Shown piece by piece: positions 18,340 to 27,632 of a stretch of 64,000 bases of DNA. The stretch is from Paenalkalicoccus suaedae (lineage in GTDB: Bacteria; Bacillota; Bacilli; Bacillales; Salisediminibacteriaceae), in contig NZ_CP041372.2 in the NCBI RefSeq assembly GCF_006965545.2, positions 992,001 to 1,056,000 of the forward strand, in the 5' to 3' direction. The number at the start of each line of letters is the position of its first letter. The first letter of the stretch is position 1. The notes beneath the pieces were generated by a model that was not told where the DNA came from, ran no database searches, and saw only the letters and a program-made list of their open reading frames with translations. The translations under genes and the position numbers were made by a program.

Positions 18340-18656
18340 GGTGTAAACCAAATTGCCTGACGCAAACGGAGGCCTAAGTGATGCAACAGACCCCTTAGTT
18401 GATGCAATCAAACAAGCATATGATGCATACCAATGGCACTTTGACTTAAAGCGATTTGAACCGACTCAAACGAAGTCCAAAGTGACGCATTCTCCTTTTG
18501 ATTTGATGCAAACGTAATCTAAATTGACTTATAAGAACCTTAAGTTGATGTAACGCAAACAAACCTCAATTTGAAGCAAGCGCCACCTGATTTCAAGCAA
18601 TTCCCACCTGATATGAAGCAAATAAATCTTCATTCGACAAAAACCACCTTCGACTA
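18340..18656. repeat. Phased word array B: GAYGCAAAC every 21 bp
   Basis: Words start at 18340 (GGTGTA), 18359, 18380, 18401, 18422, 18443 (GACTTA), 18463 (GACTCA), 18484, 18505, 18526, 18547, then after a 5-bp insertion 18573 (GAAGCA), 18594, 18615 and 18636. It is homologous to array A unit by unit: both have a word followed by TACCAATG and another preceding CCTAAGT. Begins 29 bp after a terminator. The remaining 18657-18882 shows only the AAAGGGGGCGG ribosome site of the next gene. Confidence 0.88.
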
Positions 18657-18882
18657 ACAAAAGTAACCCCCTATTAATTCACACCCAACATCCCCTCCAG
18701 CTTCAACGCAACCCACAGTAATCCTCACTTTCTATCCTCTACGCCCTGTAATCAAAATAATATAGTCAATAAATCTCCCCCTTTTTTATCATTTACACGG
18801 AAACATTTGCCATAATCAAAAGGAAGCTATAAAATATAAGTACTATCATAATTGGTCGATTCACGCACAAAGGGGGCGGAAT

Positions 18883-21132
18883 ATGAAGATCGATGAACCT
18901 TACTTCATCACAAAATCAAAGCAGCTATGTAAGGAAAGTGGGATGGATCCTGATGTCGTTTCTTCACCAAAGCATTTCTTGTCGGAGTCTGCATTAGCTT
19001 CGAAGCGAGATTCTTATAATGAAATACTTCAAGTCGTACGCTTTTTCATCGACAAGTTACTTAAATCGCTTGAAGGGACTCCGCTGTTTATCGTTATTTC
19101 TGATGCAGAAGGGTATCTACTTGAGATGGCGGGAGATAGCACGATTCAGCAGATGGTCGAAAGTCTAGGCATCAAAAACGGAAGCCTGTTTAGGCAGGAA
19201 GATACGGGGACCAATGTCATTAGTCTAACGCTTCAAGAGCAACGTCCAATCAGTCTCATTGGAGACAACCACTATCACACGTTCCTTCATGGTGTTGCTT
19301 GCTACGGGGCTGTCTTTACGTATACGGACGAGGACCATTTACTTGGTAGCGTGTGCATTATGATGCCTTACGATCTTCGTAATCCACTATATTTAACGAT
19401 GCTGACGCAGGTCGTTGATTCGATTGAGCGTGAGCTCCTTTTACGCAAGCAAAATCATAAGCTAAATATTATGAATCAAATCATGCTTAGCCGAACGCGG
19501 AATGGTGTGGTTATTACTGATGAAGTAGGTGTCACAACAGAGTTTAATGAATTCGCTGAAAAGATTTCAAACAAGAGCCGTGATTCAGTTTTGGGCAGAA
19601 GTATTTTAGAGTCCGAACTTACTGGTAGCTACTTCAAACTAGTCATTCAAGAGGAGAAAAAATTTGAGAATGTGGAACTCAGTTTCCTCAATGATCATGG
19701 GGAGCGAGTCGTGTGTCTATTCGATGCACAGCCAATCTATAACGGCAACAAAATGATTGGCGCATTTGGCCAATTTCGAGATATCACCGAACGTTATTTA
19801 ATGCAGGAAAAATATAATTATCTTGCCTTCCATGATGATCTGACAAGTTTACCGAACAGACGATATATCCAACAGGATATGGAGCAAATCATTGATGGAC
19901 ACCAACCGGATGAGCGACTTCGCTTAGCTGTGTTATTTATGGACATTGATCGTTTTAAAGTGATTAATGATACATTTGGTCATTCAAAAGGGGACCTTTT
20001 ACTCCAGGATGTTGCCCAAAGACTGCAAGATTGTATCGGTCCAAATACTAAGCTTGGCAGAATGGGCGGAGATGAATTTATTTTCGTCGTACAGGATTTT
20101 ACAAACGAAGAAGATGTTGTACGACTAGCAGATCAAATTATTTCTCAATTTTCTGAACCATTCATGGTAAGCTCGAATGAGATTCATATTACAACAAGTA
20201 TTGGTATCTCCTTTTATCCAGAGACGCCTGTCTCCTATGAGGCGTTTATGGTAACGGCTGATACAGCGATGTACGAAGCCAAATCACGAGGTAAAAACCG
20301 TTATATTATCTATACATCGGATATGTACGAAAGCTCAATGGATAAGCTTAAGTTGGAATCAGATCTACGTCATGCGGTCACGCATAACGAACTTGTGCTA
20401 CACTATCAGCCCCAATTTTCGAACATAACGGGAGAGATCATGGGGGTCGAGGCATTGATAAGATGGCAACATCCGTCGAGAGGGCTCATTTATCCAGATC
20501 AATTCATTTGGCTAGCGGAGGAAAGTGGACTCATTTTTGAAATTGGGAAGTGGGTCATTACGGAAGCATGTAGGCAAAATAAAGAATGGCAGGATCACGG
20601 GTGTCGTCCAATTCAAATGTCTGTGAATCTATCATCAAAGCAATTCTTCCGTTCAGATTTAGTAGACTTTGTTAAAGATGTATTAGACGAGACGGAGATG
20701 CCATCTTGCTATCTAGTGCTTGAGATCACGGAGTCGATGGCAATGGACGCGGACTATGCACGCCACGTGCTAAAACACCTAAAAGAGCTTGGTGTATGTA
20801 TTAGCATTGATGATTTTGGGAAGGGTTATAGCTCGCTCGTTTACCTAAAGACGTTCCCGATCGACAGCCTTAAAATTGACAAATCCTTTGTGAAGGATAT
20901 TACGAATGACGATGATGACGTCAATATCGTAAAGGCGATTATTATGCTCGCGCATAACTTAGGGCTACAGGTAATCGCGGAGGGTGTCGAAACGAAGGAG
21001 CAGCTTGACCTCTTAAAAAGCTACGAGTGCGATGAGGTGCAGGGATACCTATTAAGTAAACCGATAACCGCTAAGCAATTCGAGGATTCCTATGAATCCT
21101 TAGTAAATTCGATGAAGAACTTATATGAATGA
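18883..21132 (+). CDS. GAF-PAS-GGDEF-EAL cyclic-di-GMP protein
   Basis: 749 residues. An N-terminal GAF-like sensor (about 50-190, of the type found in sigma-54 activators) is followed by a PAS domain (about 195-305), a GGDEF diguanylate cyclase (about 315-475) and an EAL phosphodiesterase (about 485-735). The active-site signatures are intact: G395-G-D-E-F399 and E523-A-L525, with later EAL acids in LEITES, SIDDFGKGYSSL and IAEGVE. Both making and breaking c-di-GMP are therefore possible; which dominates cannot be seen. No membrane segment, so cytoplasmic. The last 8 bp of its frame overlap an upstream ATG in the next gene's frame, suggesting coupled transcription. Confidence 0.92.
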   Translation: MKIDEPYFITKSKQLCKESGMDPDVVSSPKHFLSESALASKRDSYNEILQVVRFFIDKLLKSLEGTPLFIVISDAEGYLLEMAGDSTIQQMVESLGIKNGSLFRQEDTGTNVISLTLQEQRPISLIGDNHYHTFLHGVACYGAVFTYTDEDHLLGSVCIMMPYDLRNPLYLTMLTQVVDSIERELLLRKQNHKLNIMNQIMLSRTRNGVVITDEVGVTTEFNEFAEKISNKSRDSVLGRSILESELTGSYFKLVIQEEKKFENVELSFLNDHGERVVCLFDAQPIYNGNKMIGAFGQFRDITERYLMQEKYNYLAFHDDLTSLPNRRYIQQDMEQIIDGHQPDERLRLAVLFMDIDRFKVINDTFGHSKGDLLLQDVAQRLQDCIGPNTKLGRMGGDEFIFVVQDFTNEEDVVRLADQIISQFSEPFMVSSNEIHITTSIGISFYPETPVSYEAFMVTADTAMYEAKSRGKNRYIIYTSDMYESSMDKLKLESDLRHAVTHNELVLHYQPQFSNITGEIMGVEALIRWQHPSRGLIYPDQFIWLAEESGLIFEIGKWVITEACRQNKEWQDHGCRPIQMSVNLSSKQFFRSDLVDFVKDVLDETEMPSCYLVLEITESMAMDADYARHVLKHLKELGVCISIDDFGKGYSSLVYLKTFPIDSLKIDKSFVKDITNDDDDVNIVKAIIMLAHNLGLQVIAEGVETKEQLDLLKSYECDEVQGYLLSKPITAKQFEDSYESLVNSMKNLYE

Positions 21133-21148
21133 GAGGGTGGTAACAGGT

Positions 21149-22783
21149 ATGGAGAGTTGTGCATCGCTACTTGCAAGGCATTTTAAAAAGTGGGGGATCG
21201 ATCATATTTTTGGGATTCCAGGAAAAGCGATCGCCCCATTGATTTTTGCTACAGATAAGCATGATGTGGAGTTTGTATTAAGTAAGCACGAGTCAGGAGC
21301 TGGCTATAATGCAGCAGGTTACGCGATGCAAAATCGAAAGCTAGGCGTGGCTTTAGGAACGTCAGGACCCGGTGGGACCAATCTACTTACTGCAGCAGGA
21401 CAGGCGAAAGCTTCTAATGCTCCTGTCCTCATCATTACAGGCCATCCTAGCATGCGAGATACGGGCAAAGCGATGGGGCAGGACTCCTCTATGTTTGGAA
21501 CTGATCTCCAGGAAATGTTTAAGCCTGTAACGAAATTTAGTGCTCGCGTAGAGCGATCTGATCTACTCGAAATTTATTTAAGACACGCGCTAGAACACGC
21601 CTACTCAGGTGTGAAAGGACCTGTTCACTTAAACATTCCATTTGATATTTTAATCGAAGAGATTGAGCCATTTGACATTGACTTGCCAGAGCTCCCTACC
21701 CTTGTTTCGCCCAATTTATTAGACGTTCGGGATAAGCTCAATGACGCCACAAGACCGCTCATCCTTGTCGGTAAAGGTGTGCATTCAAGCAATGCTTATG
21801 AAGAGCTACAGCGATTATCCGAGCACTGGCGCATCCCTGTGATGACAACGCCTGGTGGAAAAGGAACATTCCTCTCCTCTCATGAGTTATCCTTAGGCGG
21901 ATTGGGCCTCGGGGGCACCGACGAGTCAAAAGCATACATAGCAGAAGGGGTCGACACGCTCGTGGTCATTGGCAGTAAGCTCAGTGACATGTCGATCGTC
22001 GGCCTGACGCAAGAGCTTTATCCGGACCACTTGATTCACTTCGATCATGAGCCAACCTTTATCGGTAAGACGATCGGCGTACCGACGACACCTGTGCTCG
22101 GGGATATTCGTGCAAATCTACGTTTTATCCTTGATCAGGTCGATGCAGATCCTGTAGGCGAAACGGTGGAAGAGCCGCTAGAGCAAGAGATTGAAGACAC
22201 CCATGAAGGAGACCGCATGTCGGCTGTTACAACTCTTCAAGTAGTAAGGCAGTCGTTACCGGACGATGCGATCGTATATGGTGATGACGGAAGTCACTCG
22301 TTTTATGGCATTCGCTACTATGATATTAAAAGACGCGGGAGCTTCTTTTTTGATGATGTATTTGGGGCAATGGGTCACGCAATCGGGTACTCCATCGGGG
22401 CAAAGCTCGCTTCACCAAATGAAACGATTGTTTGCTTAGTTGGAGATGGGTGTATGTTTATGCACGGAGCAGAGATCTCCACAGCACAAAACTATGACTC
22501 TGCTGTTCTATTTATTGTGCTCAACAATGGACGTCTTGATATGGTTGAAAAAGGAATGCGTAAAATGATTGGAAAGTCGATCGGGGCTGTTTATGATGCA
22601 CCACTTGATGCCAGTCTATTTGCGAAATCGATGGGACTGACTTCTTATAAGACGCGGTCAAAAGATGAACTGTCTCATGCGATATCAGAAGCGCTCGCTC
22701 ATATAGCAGCAACAAACAAACCAGCAGTCGTAGAAGTATTAGTTGATGAGAATGAAACACCACCAACAATGGGGAGGCAGTAA
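21149..22783 (+). CDS. Thiamine-diphosphate enzyme, acetolactate synthase/pyruvate oxidase-like
   Basis: 544 residues from ATG 21149, which sits 8 bp after GAGGGTGGT; an in-frame ATG at 21125 inside the upstream gene has no ribosome site. The three-domain ThDP layout is complete: FGIPG and catalytic E48 in SKHESGAGYNAAGYA; a central Rossmann-like domain (LVGKGVHSSNA); and the G432-D-G434...NN cofactor motif (CLVGDGCMFMHGAE, IVLNNGR). It could be a 2-oxo-acid decarboxylase, oxidase or carboligase. It lacks a partner regulatory subunit and is followed 1 bp later by a carboxymuconolactone decarboxylase-like gene. Confidence 0.85.
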   Translation: MESCASLLARHFKKWGIDHIFGIPGKAIAPLIFATDKHDVEFVLSKHESGAGYNAAGYAMQNRKLGVALGTSGPGGTNLLTAAGQAKASNAPVLIITGHPSMRDTGKAMGQDSSMFGTDLQEMFKPVTKFSARVERSDLLEIYLRHALEHAYSGVKGPVHLNIPFDILIEEIEPFDIDLPELPTLVSPNLLDVRDKLNDATRPLILVGKGVHSSNAYEELQRLSEHWRIPVMTTPGGKGTFLSSHELSLGGLGLGGTDESKAYIAEGVDTLVVIGSKLSDMSIVGLTQELYPDHLIHFDHEPTFIGKTIGVPTTPVLGDIRANLRFILDQVDADPVGETVEEPLEQEIEDTHEGDRMSAVTTLQVVRQSLPDDAIVYGDDGSHSFYGIRYYDIKRRGSFFFDDVFGAMGHAIGYSIGAKLASPNETIVCLVGDGCMFMHGAEISTAQNYDSAVLFIVLNNGRLDMVEKGMRKMIGKSIGAVYDAPLDASLFAKSMGLTSYKTRSKDELSHAISEALAHIAATNKPAVVEVLVDENETPPTMGRQ

Positions 22784-22784
22784 C

Positions 22785-23159
22785 ATGGCAAAAGAGGGAC
22801 GTTACAAAAAAGGGATGGATACATTAAAAGAAATGATCTCAGAGGATACGCTACAGGCCATCTCAGGGATGAAGGACATTTCACCTGATTTTTGGGAGAT
22901 GATCGTTGGCTTCGGATATGGAGAAGTGTATTCGCGTGAAGGGATGTCTTTAGCAGAGCGCGAGATCGTGACATTAACGACGCTTATTACGCAAGGAGCA
23001 TTCGGTCAGCTCGAATTTCATCTGCGAGCAGCGCGTAAAGTAGGTCTCACTGAAGCACAAATAATTGAGATCATTATCCAATGTGCAGCATACGTTGGCT
23101 TCCCAAAAGCCACGCAGGCGATGCAGCTTGCGGGTAAGGTATTTGAAGAGACGAGATAG
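22785..23159 (+). CDS. Carboxymuconolactone decarboxylase family protein
   Basis: 124 residues from ATG 22785, 8-9 bp after GGGGAGG. The family core EREIVTLTTLITQGAFGQLE and HLRAARKVGLTEAQI is clear, with the C-terminal QCAAYVGFPKATQAM helix. The C-X2-C pair of AhpD peroxidases is absent, so it is the decarboxylase/unknown branch. Tight spacing with the ThDP enzyme points to one pathway, perhaps aromatic or keto-acid catabolism (inference). Confidence 0.85.
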   Translation: MAKEGRYKKGMDTLKEMISEDTLQAISGMKDISPDFWEMIVGFGYGEVYSREGMSLAEREIVTLTTLITQGAFGQLEFHLRAARKVGLTEAQIIEIIIQCAAYVGFPKATQAMQLAGKVFEETR

Positions 23160-23165
23160 AAAACG

Positions 23166-23215
23166 AAGGCCGGTCCGTGTCTAAAGGGAAACCTTTTGGA
23201 CATGGCCTTTTTTTT
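23166..23215 (+). terminator. Terminator of the ThDP-enzyme operon
   Basis: AAGGCC...GGCCTT outer stem with an inner AGG/CCT helix, followed by eight T. Confidence 0.8.
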
Positions 23216-23262
23216 GCTGGCGTTTGTGTGAGTAGTAATGTCTAGGAGGATGTGATGTTTAC

Positions 23263-23721
23263 ATGATAAAAAAGATAGATGTGAGAGAGGTGCACGTCGC
23301 TGAACAAGTGAAGGAGCTTCAGCAACTTTCCTATCGTGTGGAGGCCGAATTAATAGGATTTGAGGCACTGCCGCCACTATCGGATACCGTCTTAAGCATT
23401 CAACATAGCGGAGAGACGTTTTGGGGCTACTTTTCAGATGAGAAGCTTTGCGGAGCGATTGCTTACACAGAAGATGGTGATACCTGCGATGTTTGCCGCC
23501 TCATGGTGCACCCGGACTACTTTCGTAAAGGGATCGCTCAAGCATTGTTTGATCATGTGCGTGCAAATATCGACGTTACAGATTTTGTGGTCGCGACAGG
23601 AGCTAAAAACATGCCGGCAATTCGTTTTTATGTGCGCAATGGATTTCAAGTTGAGAGGACTGTAGAGGTCCATCCAGAGCTCTCTTTAACCTATTTAAGA
23701 AAATCGGATGAAGGTGGTTAG
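23263..23721 (+). CDS. GNAT-family N-acetyltransferase
   Basis: 152 residues. Motif A is VCRLMVHPDYFRKGIAQALF, with the acetyl-CoA pyrophosphate loop R-K-G-I-A. Motif B, AIRFYVRNGFQVER, ends the fold. Acceptor substrate unknown. Preceded by GGAGGATGTGATGTTTAC, and sits alone between a terminator and a membrane protein gene. Confidence 0.85.
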   Translation: MIKKIDVREVHVAEQVKELQQLSYRVEAELIGFEALPPLSDTVLSIQHSGETFWGYFSDEKLCGAIAYTEDGDTCDVCRLMVHPDYFRKGIAQALFDHVRANIDVTDFVVATGAKNMPAIRFYVRNGFQVERTVEVHPELSLTYLRKSDEGG

Positions 23722-23798
23722 TGTGTGTGTAGCCTTTGGATGTGTTGCCCAAATATGGTACAATTGTAGTAGGAACGAATCGAAAGAGGAGGCCTACC

Positions 23799-24188
23799 AT
23801 GATTCATCGGAAGCTAGTATCATTGCTAGTAGCTGCAACTGTTGTCATGCTTATAAGTTTGGATATGTCGGTATTCTCCGAAGAAGGCGTATTTGGGTTA
23901 ATTCTGATTGGTGGAGTTGTGCTGTTCTCGATTAGCCTGCTATATGTGTTGCCAGGACTTCTACTCATTGAGTGGATGACAAACAAGATAAACGTCATGC
24001 GAATGCCCGCTGCTTTCCTTATGCACGTAATACTCGTTATTCCAGTAGTGTTGCTAATGCCTGCATTGGATTGGTTTTTAGGGTCCATATTTGTGGCAAT
24101 TGTGTTCATTCTCGATCTTGCACTGCGCCAGTGGGAACAGCGCTCAGAGCGCCAGTCAGCCAAATCAACAGCATCCTTTACGTCTTGA
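23799..24188 (+). CDS. Hypothetical four-TM membrane protein
   Basis: 129 residues from ATG 23799, 7 bp after GAGGAGG; an earlier in-frame ATG at 23736 lacks a ribosome site. Four hydrophobic stretches (about 6-22, 30-54, 70-88 and 92-107) end in a polar tail rich in Q, S and R. No family recognised. Confidence 0.65.
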   Translation: MIHRKLVSLLVAATVVMLISLDMSVFSEEGVFGLILIGGVVLFSISLLYVLPGLLLIEWMTNKINVMRMPAAFLMHVILVIPVVLLMPALDWFLGSIFVAIVFILDLALRQWEQRSERQSAKSTASFTS

Positions 24189-24215
24189 CAGAAAATTAAA
24201 TAACAGTAAATTTGG

Positions 24216-24247
24216 AGCACATGGTGAACAGCACCGTGTGCTTTTTT
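24216..24247 (+). terminator. Intrinsic terminator
   Basis: A perfect-length 11-bp stem (AGCACATGGTG with CACCGTGTGCT, one G-U), loop AACAG, six T. Confidence 0.88.
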
Positions 24248-24269
24248 AGTGTTCGTTTGAGGGGGGGAC

Positions 24270-24462
24270 GTACAAATCAGATCGACGTACGCGCAAACGG
24301 AAGTGGGAAGAGCAAACAAGATACGAAGACAAGCAAACGAAGTGCAAGCAGGTGCAAAGCACCATGTAGAACGTGCAAGCCAGGTCGACGGACGAGCAAA
24401 CAAAAGCCGAAGGAGCAAACGAGGTCCGCGGACACGTAAACGGAGTCCCAGGAGGTGCATAC
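24270..24462. repeat. Phased word array C: GCAAAC every 19-21 bp
   Basis: GCAAAC or close variants start at 24293, 24312, 24333, 24354 (GCAAAG), 24375 (GCAAGC), 24396, 24415, 24436 (GTAAAC) and 24457 (GCATAC), with GTACAA at 24270. Steps are 19, 21, 21, 21, 21, 19, 21, 21. It fills the gap between two facing terminators (24216-24247 on plus, 24475-24505 on minus), so it is probably not part of either mature transcript. Confidence 0.82.
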
Positions 24463-24474
24463 AAAGATCAAACC

Positions 24475-24505
24475 AACAAAAAGAACCGCACCCACGGCAC
24501 GATTC
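24475..24505 (-). terminator. Terminator of the minus-strand small membrane gene
   Basis: Read on the minus strand: GAATCG pairs with CGGTTC (one G-U), then TTTTTG, directly after the stop codon of the gene at 24506-24730. Confidence 0.55.
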
Positions 24506-24730
24506 TCAGGAAGGTATAAACAGCCATACAACAAGAAGTACACTTACAATCCCCCACAAAACGGTGCTGACAATCCACCATACAAGGGAGGAAAGTAAGC
24601 GGGAGTGTTCAACATTATCAGGCTGTGACTGGACCTCTCGAAGCCTTCGTTCCATTTCTTTTTTAGTCGACAGAAGTGATGTAAATCCGACGATGACAAA
24701 TGCAAGGGCTAACCAATGAACAGCAGTCAT
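24506..24730 (-). CDS. Small two-TM membrane protein
   Basis: 74 residues from ATG 24730, nine bases after AGGAGG. Hydrophobic segments at about 3-20 and 49-72 flank a charged loop (TKKEMERRLREVQSQPDN). No family recognised. Confidence 0.6.
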   Translation of the reverse strand: MTAVHWLALAFVIVGFTSLLSTKKEMERRLREVQSQPDNVEHSRLLSSLVWWIVSTVLWGIVSVLLVVWLFIPS

Positions 24731-24783
24731 ATTACCGAGCCTCCTCACGCAGCTTTATTCTAACAGCTCCACTCTATTTTCTG

Positions 24784-25386
24784 TCAATAAGTGGGGTAAT
24801 GCTGGTGGGGCATGGGATAGTATGTGTGCGCCTGAGCAGGTGGGCTAGGTGGCTGATCGCAGTCTGTGTAAGGGCCGATGTAAGTGGATGGTTTGACAGG
24901 TGCGATGGCGTCCTTCCATGTCTGCTCATCCATGCAGTATGTGTGTGCCATGACGGAGGACGGCGTGAACCTCAGAATGTCTGAGCCTAACACGACCTCT
25001 GGCGTCGGTGCGTCAAAAATTGCGAGCAGGTGCGTACGGTCGACTAAGGCGACCTCGTAATGCCACCATCCCTGAGGAACGTTTGCGACTTGCCCCGGTG
25101 TGATGGTGTACGACTGAAGTTGCTTCGTAAAAGGGTTGAGTATGTTGACGGTGGCAGATCCAGAAATACAGTAGACAAGCTCTGCCGCATTCTGATGATA
25201 GTGTGGCTCTACGACGTTATTCGTGCTGAGAAAAATGTCTAATAACGAGCTACCTTGAAGTGTGTTGAGCTGTTTGACACCTAAAACGTTGATGTAATTC
25301 TGACTATCCTTTACAAACAAAGGACTTTGATTCATGTCGAACGTAAACTGTGCGTTTGGTGAGATGTAATCCATATTGGAGACCAT
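24784..25386 (-). CDS. Cupin-domain protein with Pro/His/Tyr-rich tail
   Basis: 200 residues. Cupin motif 1 is PHYHQNAAELVYCISGSATV (H-X-H...E...G) and motif 2 is PGQVANVPQGWWHYEV, so one metal site is expected, with the two His of PHYH, the E and the later His. The last ~25 residues are low-complexity (PPSPPAQAHTYYP, then MPHQHYPTY), unusual for an enzyme and reminiscent of spore-coat or surface proteins. Similar cupins are annotated as oxalate-decarboxylase-like; activity is not shown here. RBS AGGAAGGAAAGC. Confidence 0.8.
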   Translation of the reverse strand: MVSNMDYISPNAQFTFDMNQSPLFVKDSQNYINVLGVKQLNTLQGSSLLDIFLSTNNVVEPHYHQNAAELVYCISGSATVNILNPFTKQLQSYTITPGQVANVPQGWWHYEVALVDRTHLLAIFDAPTPEVVLGSDILRFTPSSVMAHTYCMDEQTWKDAIAPVKPSTYIGPYTDCDQPPSPPAQAHTYYPMPHQHYPTY

Positions 25387-25472
25387 GCTTTCCTTCCTTT
25401 CTCAGCTAAAGGTGCTTGTGAAGGCAGGATATGCACGGTCCGCCGTTTAGGTGTATGGACTAGTCATCCCTC

Positions 25473-26378
25473 TTATTTGGAAACGTAGTTGGCATGGTAC
25501 CAAGAAGGAATGATAAGATTCATATCGTCGTACCACGTTAAAATCTCATTTAACTGGCGGGTCATGACCTCGAGTTGAGCATCGCCGAAAGGAATAGCCC
25601 AGGCGATAGAGGATAGTGCGTTGGAGCTTATGTAAAGTGCCATAAGACGAAAGAACAGCTCAGGAGGCTCGCCGCCAAAGTAGCCGTGAAGTCTGCCAGT
25701 CGCAAAGGGTGAACTCACGCTCGCACACCAAACGATACGATTAAACTCCTCCCACGGATCCCCGTAGTCCGCGCGATTGAAGTCAATAATAGATAGTGTT
25801 CGGTTGTCTGACACGACCATGTTATGAATATGATAGTCACCGTGATGAAAGCTTTGCGGTCGATTAGCTAATAGATCCCGATTGGCCTCCAAATAGTCAA
25901 TGATCGGCTGAACGCCATCCACCACCACACCGCATTCCGCATACAAAGCAAGCTTCTTATCGATCTTGCGATTAAACATGGACTCCCACGGCTCTATTGT
26001 TGCGGGGGCTGCAATTGCATGGATGTCTTTCAGCATCTGCCCAGATTCGACCCCGAGCTTATACTGCACGTCAGCTGGCGACTGAGGGAGGACGTCTGCC
26101 GCATCCTCCCCCTCACACCAAGAGAAGAGGGCATAGACGCGCGTCCCCTGATCACATGTCCCAAATGCAAGAGGCATGGGCATAGCTATACCGCTCTTTG
26201 CGATCTCTTTCATTTGCAGAAAATCATGTTGCTTCTTTTCGTAACTAGCGATGTCGCTTACTCGAAGCAATCGCTTCTCACCGCTCTCCATCTCAATCAA
26301 GTACTTCTCTTCGTCTGACCAACCCTTTGTAATAAGAGTGGTGGTTTTTAGTTGTTGGAGCTCAGGAATTCCGTACAT
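25473..26378 (-). CDS. Aminoglycoside phosphotransferase-fold kinase
   Basis: 301 residues. The kinase-like catalytic loop HHGDYHIHNMVV (D acceptor base, N metal ligand) and the metal-binding IIDFNRADYGDPWEEF are intact. The N-lobe YLIEMESGEKRLLRV contains the nucleotide-binding Lys/Arg region. The family includes antibiotic, choline and homoserine kinases; this divergent member is most like uncharacterised APH proteins of Bacillus and need not confer resistance. It ends 86 bp from the cupin start and begins 12 bp from the stop of the HTH-TPR regulator gene on the same strand, so the two may be cotranscribed. Confidence 0.82.
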   Translation of the reverse strand: MYGIPELQQLKTTTLITKGWSDEEKYLIEMESGEKRLLRVSDIASYEKKQHDFLQMKEIAKSGIAMPMPLAFGTCDQGTRVYALFSWCEGEDAADVLPQSPADVQYKLGVESGQMLKDIHAIAAPATIEPWESMFNRKIDKKLALYAECGVVVDGVQPIIDYLEANRDLLANRPQSFHHGDYHIHNMVVSDNRTLSIIDFNRADYGDPWEEFNRIVWCASVSSPFATGRLHGYFGGEPPELFFRLMALYISSNALSSIAWAIPFGDAQLEVMTRQLNEILTWYDDMNLIIPSWYHANYVSK

Positions 26379-26390
26379 CGTTAGACCTCC

Positions 26391-27605
26391 TTACGTTTGT
26401 TCTTCGACTAAGCGAAGCGTATCCCTCATAAAGTCTTTAAAAACAGATTCAGGAAGAGGCGCATAAATCTCTTCTGCTTTTTTGGCATATTCACGTGCTT
26501 TTTCTACGTTTCCTAGGTGGAGGTGGCAGCGTGCCAAGATGACGTCCACTTCATAAATGAGCGCAAGGTCCATTGGATGAGTAAGATACTCAGGAAAATT
26601 TACCTCACTTAATATTTTGCTTGCTTGTTCAAAATCACTGTTTAGATAATATAGTCGCCCTTTCTCTTTTAAAAACCATGGTAATAATAATGGATCTTTG
26701 TTCGACTCATACTCGGAAATGAAGTTCCGTGCTTCTTCAAACTGTTCGCGCTTTATCAAACTAGCAACATTTAGAAACTCATAAAACTCTACTGCAAATT
26801 TATAATCTGTTAGCTCTCCATATTTCTTTAATTTGAAAATATACTTGTTGGTTAATGTATTTCCTTTCATAAAGAGCGTGTGAGTAGCGGCTAAACGATA
26901 AAAATCATCCGTTCTATAAAAAATGTGCGATTCTTGAGAGAGATGAAGTGCGCTCTCGGTAATATCAATTGCTTTATCATATTCTCCAACAGCATAGTAA
27001 AGAAGTGCTTCATGATAGTGTAAATCTATTAAAGATAACGTATCGATTCGTGGGAAGAAATCCTCAATGATACGACGTTCCTCGAGAAATAACTCTAAAG
27101 AATCTCTATAGCTTTGTTTTTCAAATAGTATTCCGCTTTTAAAAAGAGCTATTTTCACGCGTGGGTGAACCATATTCATATTCTCGTAAAGTGTTGCTGC
27201 TCGTTTGATGTAGCTTTGCCATGTTTGATCGTTAACGGATTCTAAAGCAAATGCATATAGGTGAAGTAAACGTGCTGATTCATAGCTAGTACCTATAGAA
27301 GGTAAAACTTCTTCTATAGCTTTTTTTATTTTTTCGGGATGAGTGATGTGAAGATACCTTCCTCCAGGTATATATCCTTCTACTTCATCAAGTACAGCCT
27401 GCAATTTTTGTTTATCCTCTGTATCCAAAAGCTCGGACACCGTCACGTCCAACCGCTCCGCTAAATACGTTAGGCTCTCCATCGATGGCTTCGATTTTTC
27501 ATTCTCTATTAAAGACAGCATGCCTTTTGTTAATTGATCGCCGGCAAGCGCCTCGAGCGTTAGCTTTTTTTGTTTGCGTAATGTGCGAATTCGTTGTCCT
27601 AGCAT
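26391..27605 (-). CDS. HTH-TPR transcriptional regulator
   Basis: 404 residues. An XRE-type helix-turn-helix fills 1-65 (GQRIRTLRKQKKLTLEALAG, SLIENEKSKPSMESLTYLAE), followed by a long array of TPR-like helix pairs to the C-terminus. This is the plan of Rgg/NprR/PlcR-like or ArsR-independent peptide-responsive regulators. No peptide gene is seen beside it. It diverges from the MFS exporter at 27730, and the shared 124-bp gap holds two matching dyads, so it probably controls that exporter. Confidence 0.85.
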   Translation of the reverse strand: MLGQRIRTLRKQKKLTLEALAGDQLTKGMLSLIENEKSKPSMESLTYLAERLDVTVSELLDTEDKQKLQAVLDEVEGYIPGGRYLHITHPEKIKKAIEEVLPSIGTSYESARLLHLYAFALESVNDQTWQSYIKRAATLYENMNMVHPRVKIALFKSGILFEKQSYRDSLELFLEERRIIEDFFPRIDTLSLIDLHYHEALLYYAVGEYDKAIDITESALHLSQESHIFYRTDDFYRLAATHTLFMKGNTLTNKYIFKLKKYGELTDYKFAVEFYEFLNVASLIKREQFEEARNFISEYESNKDPLLLPWFLKEKGRLYYLNSDFEQASKILSEVNFPEYLTHPMDLALIYEVDVILARCHLHLGNVEKAREYAKKAEEIYAPLPESVFKDFMRDTLRLVEEQT

Positions 27606-27632
27606 AGATGTCGACTCCTTTTTTGTTTCATT

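Noticed and set aside
24246-24719. Basic, low-complexity proteins in array C
   Set aside because: Same cause: a 21-bp repeat keeps frames open. They overlap terminators and lack ribosome sites.
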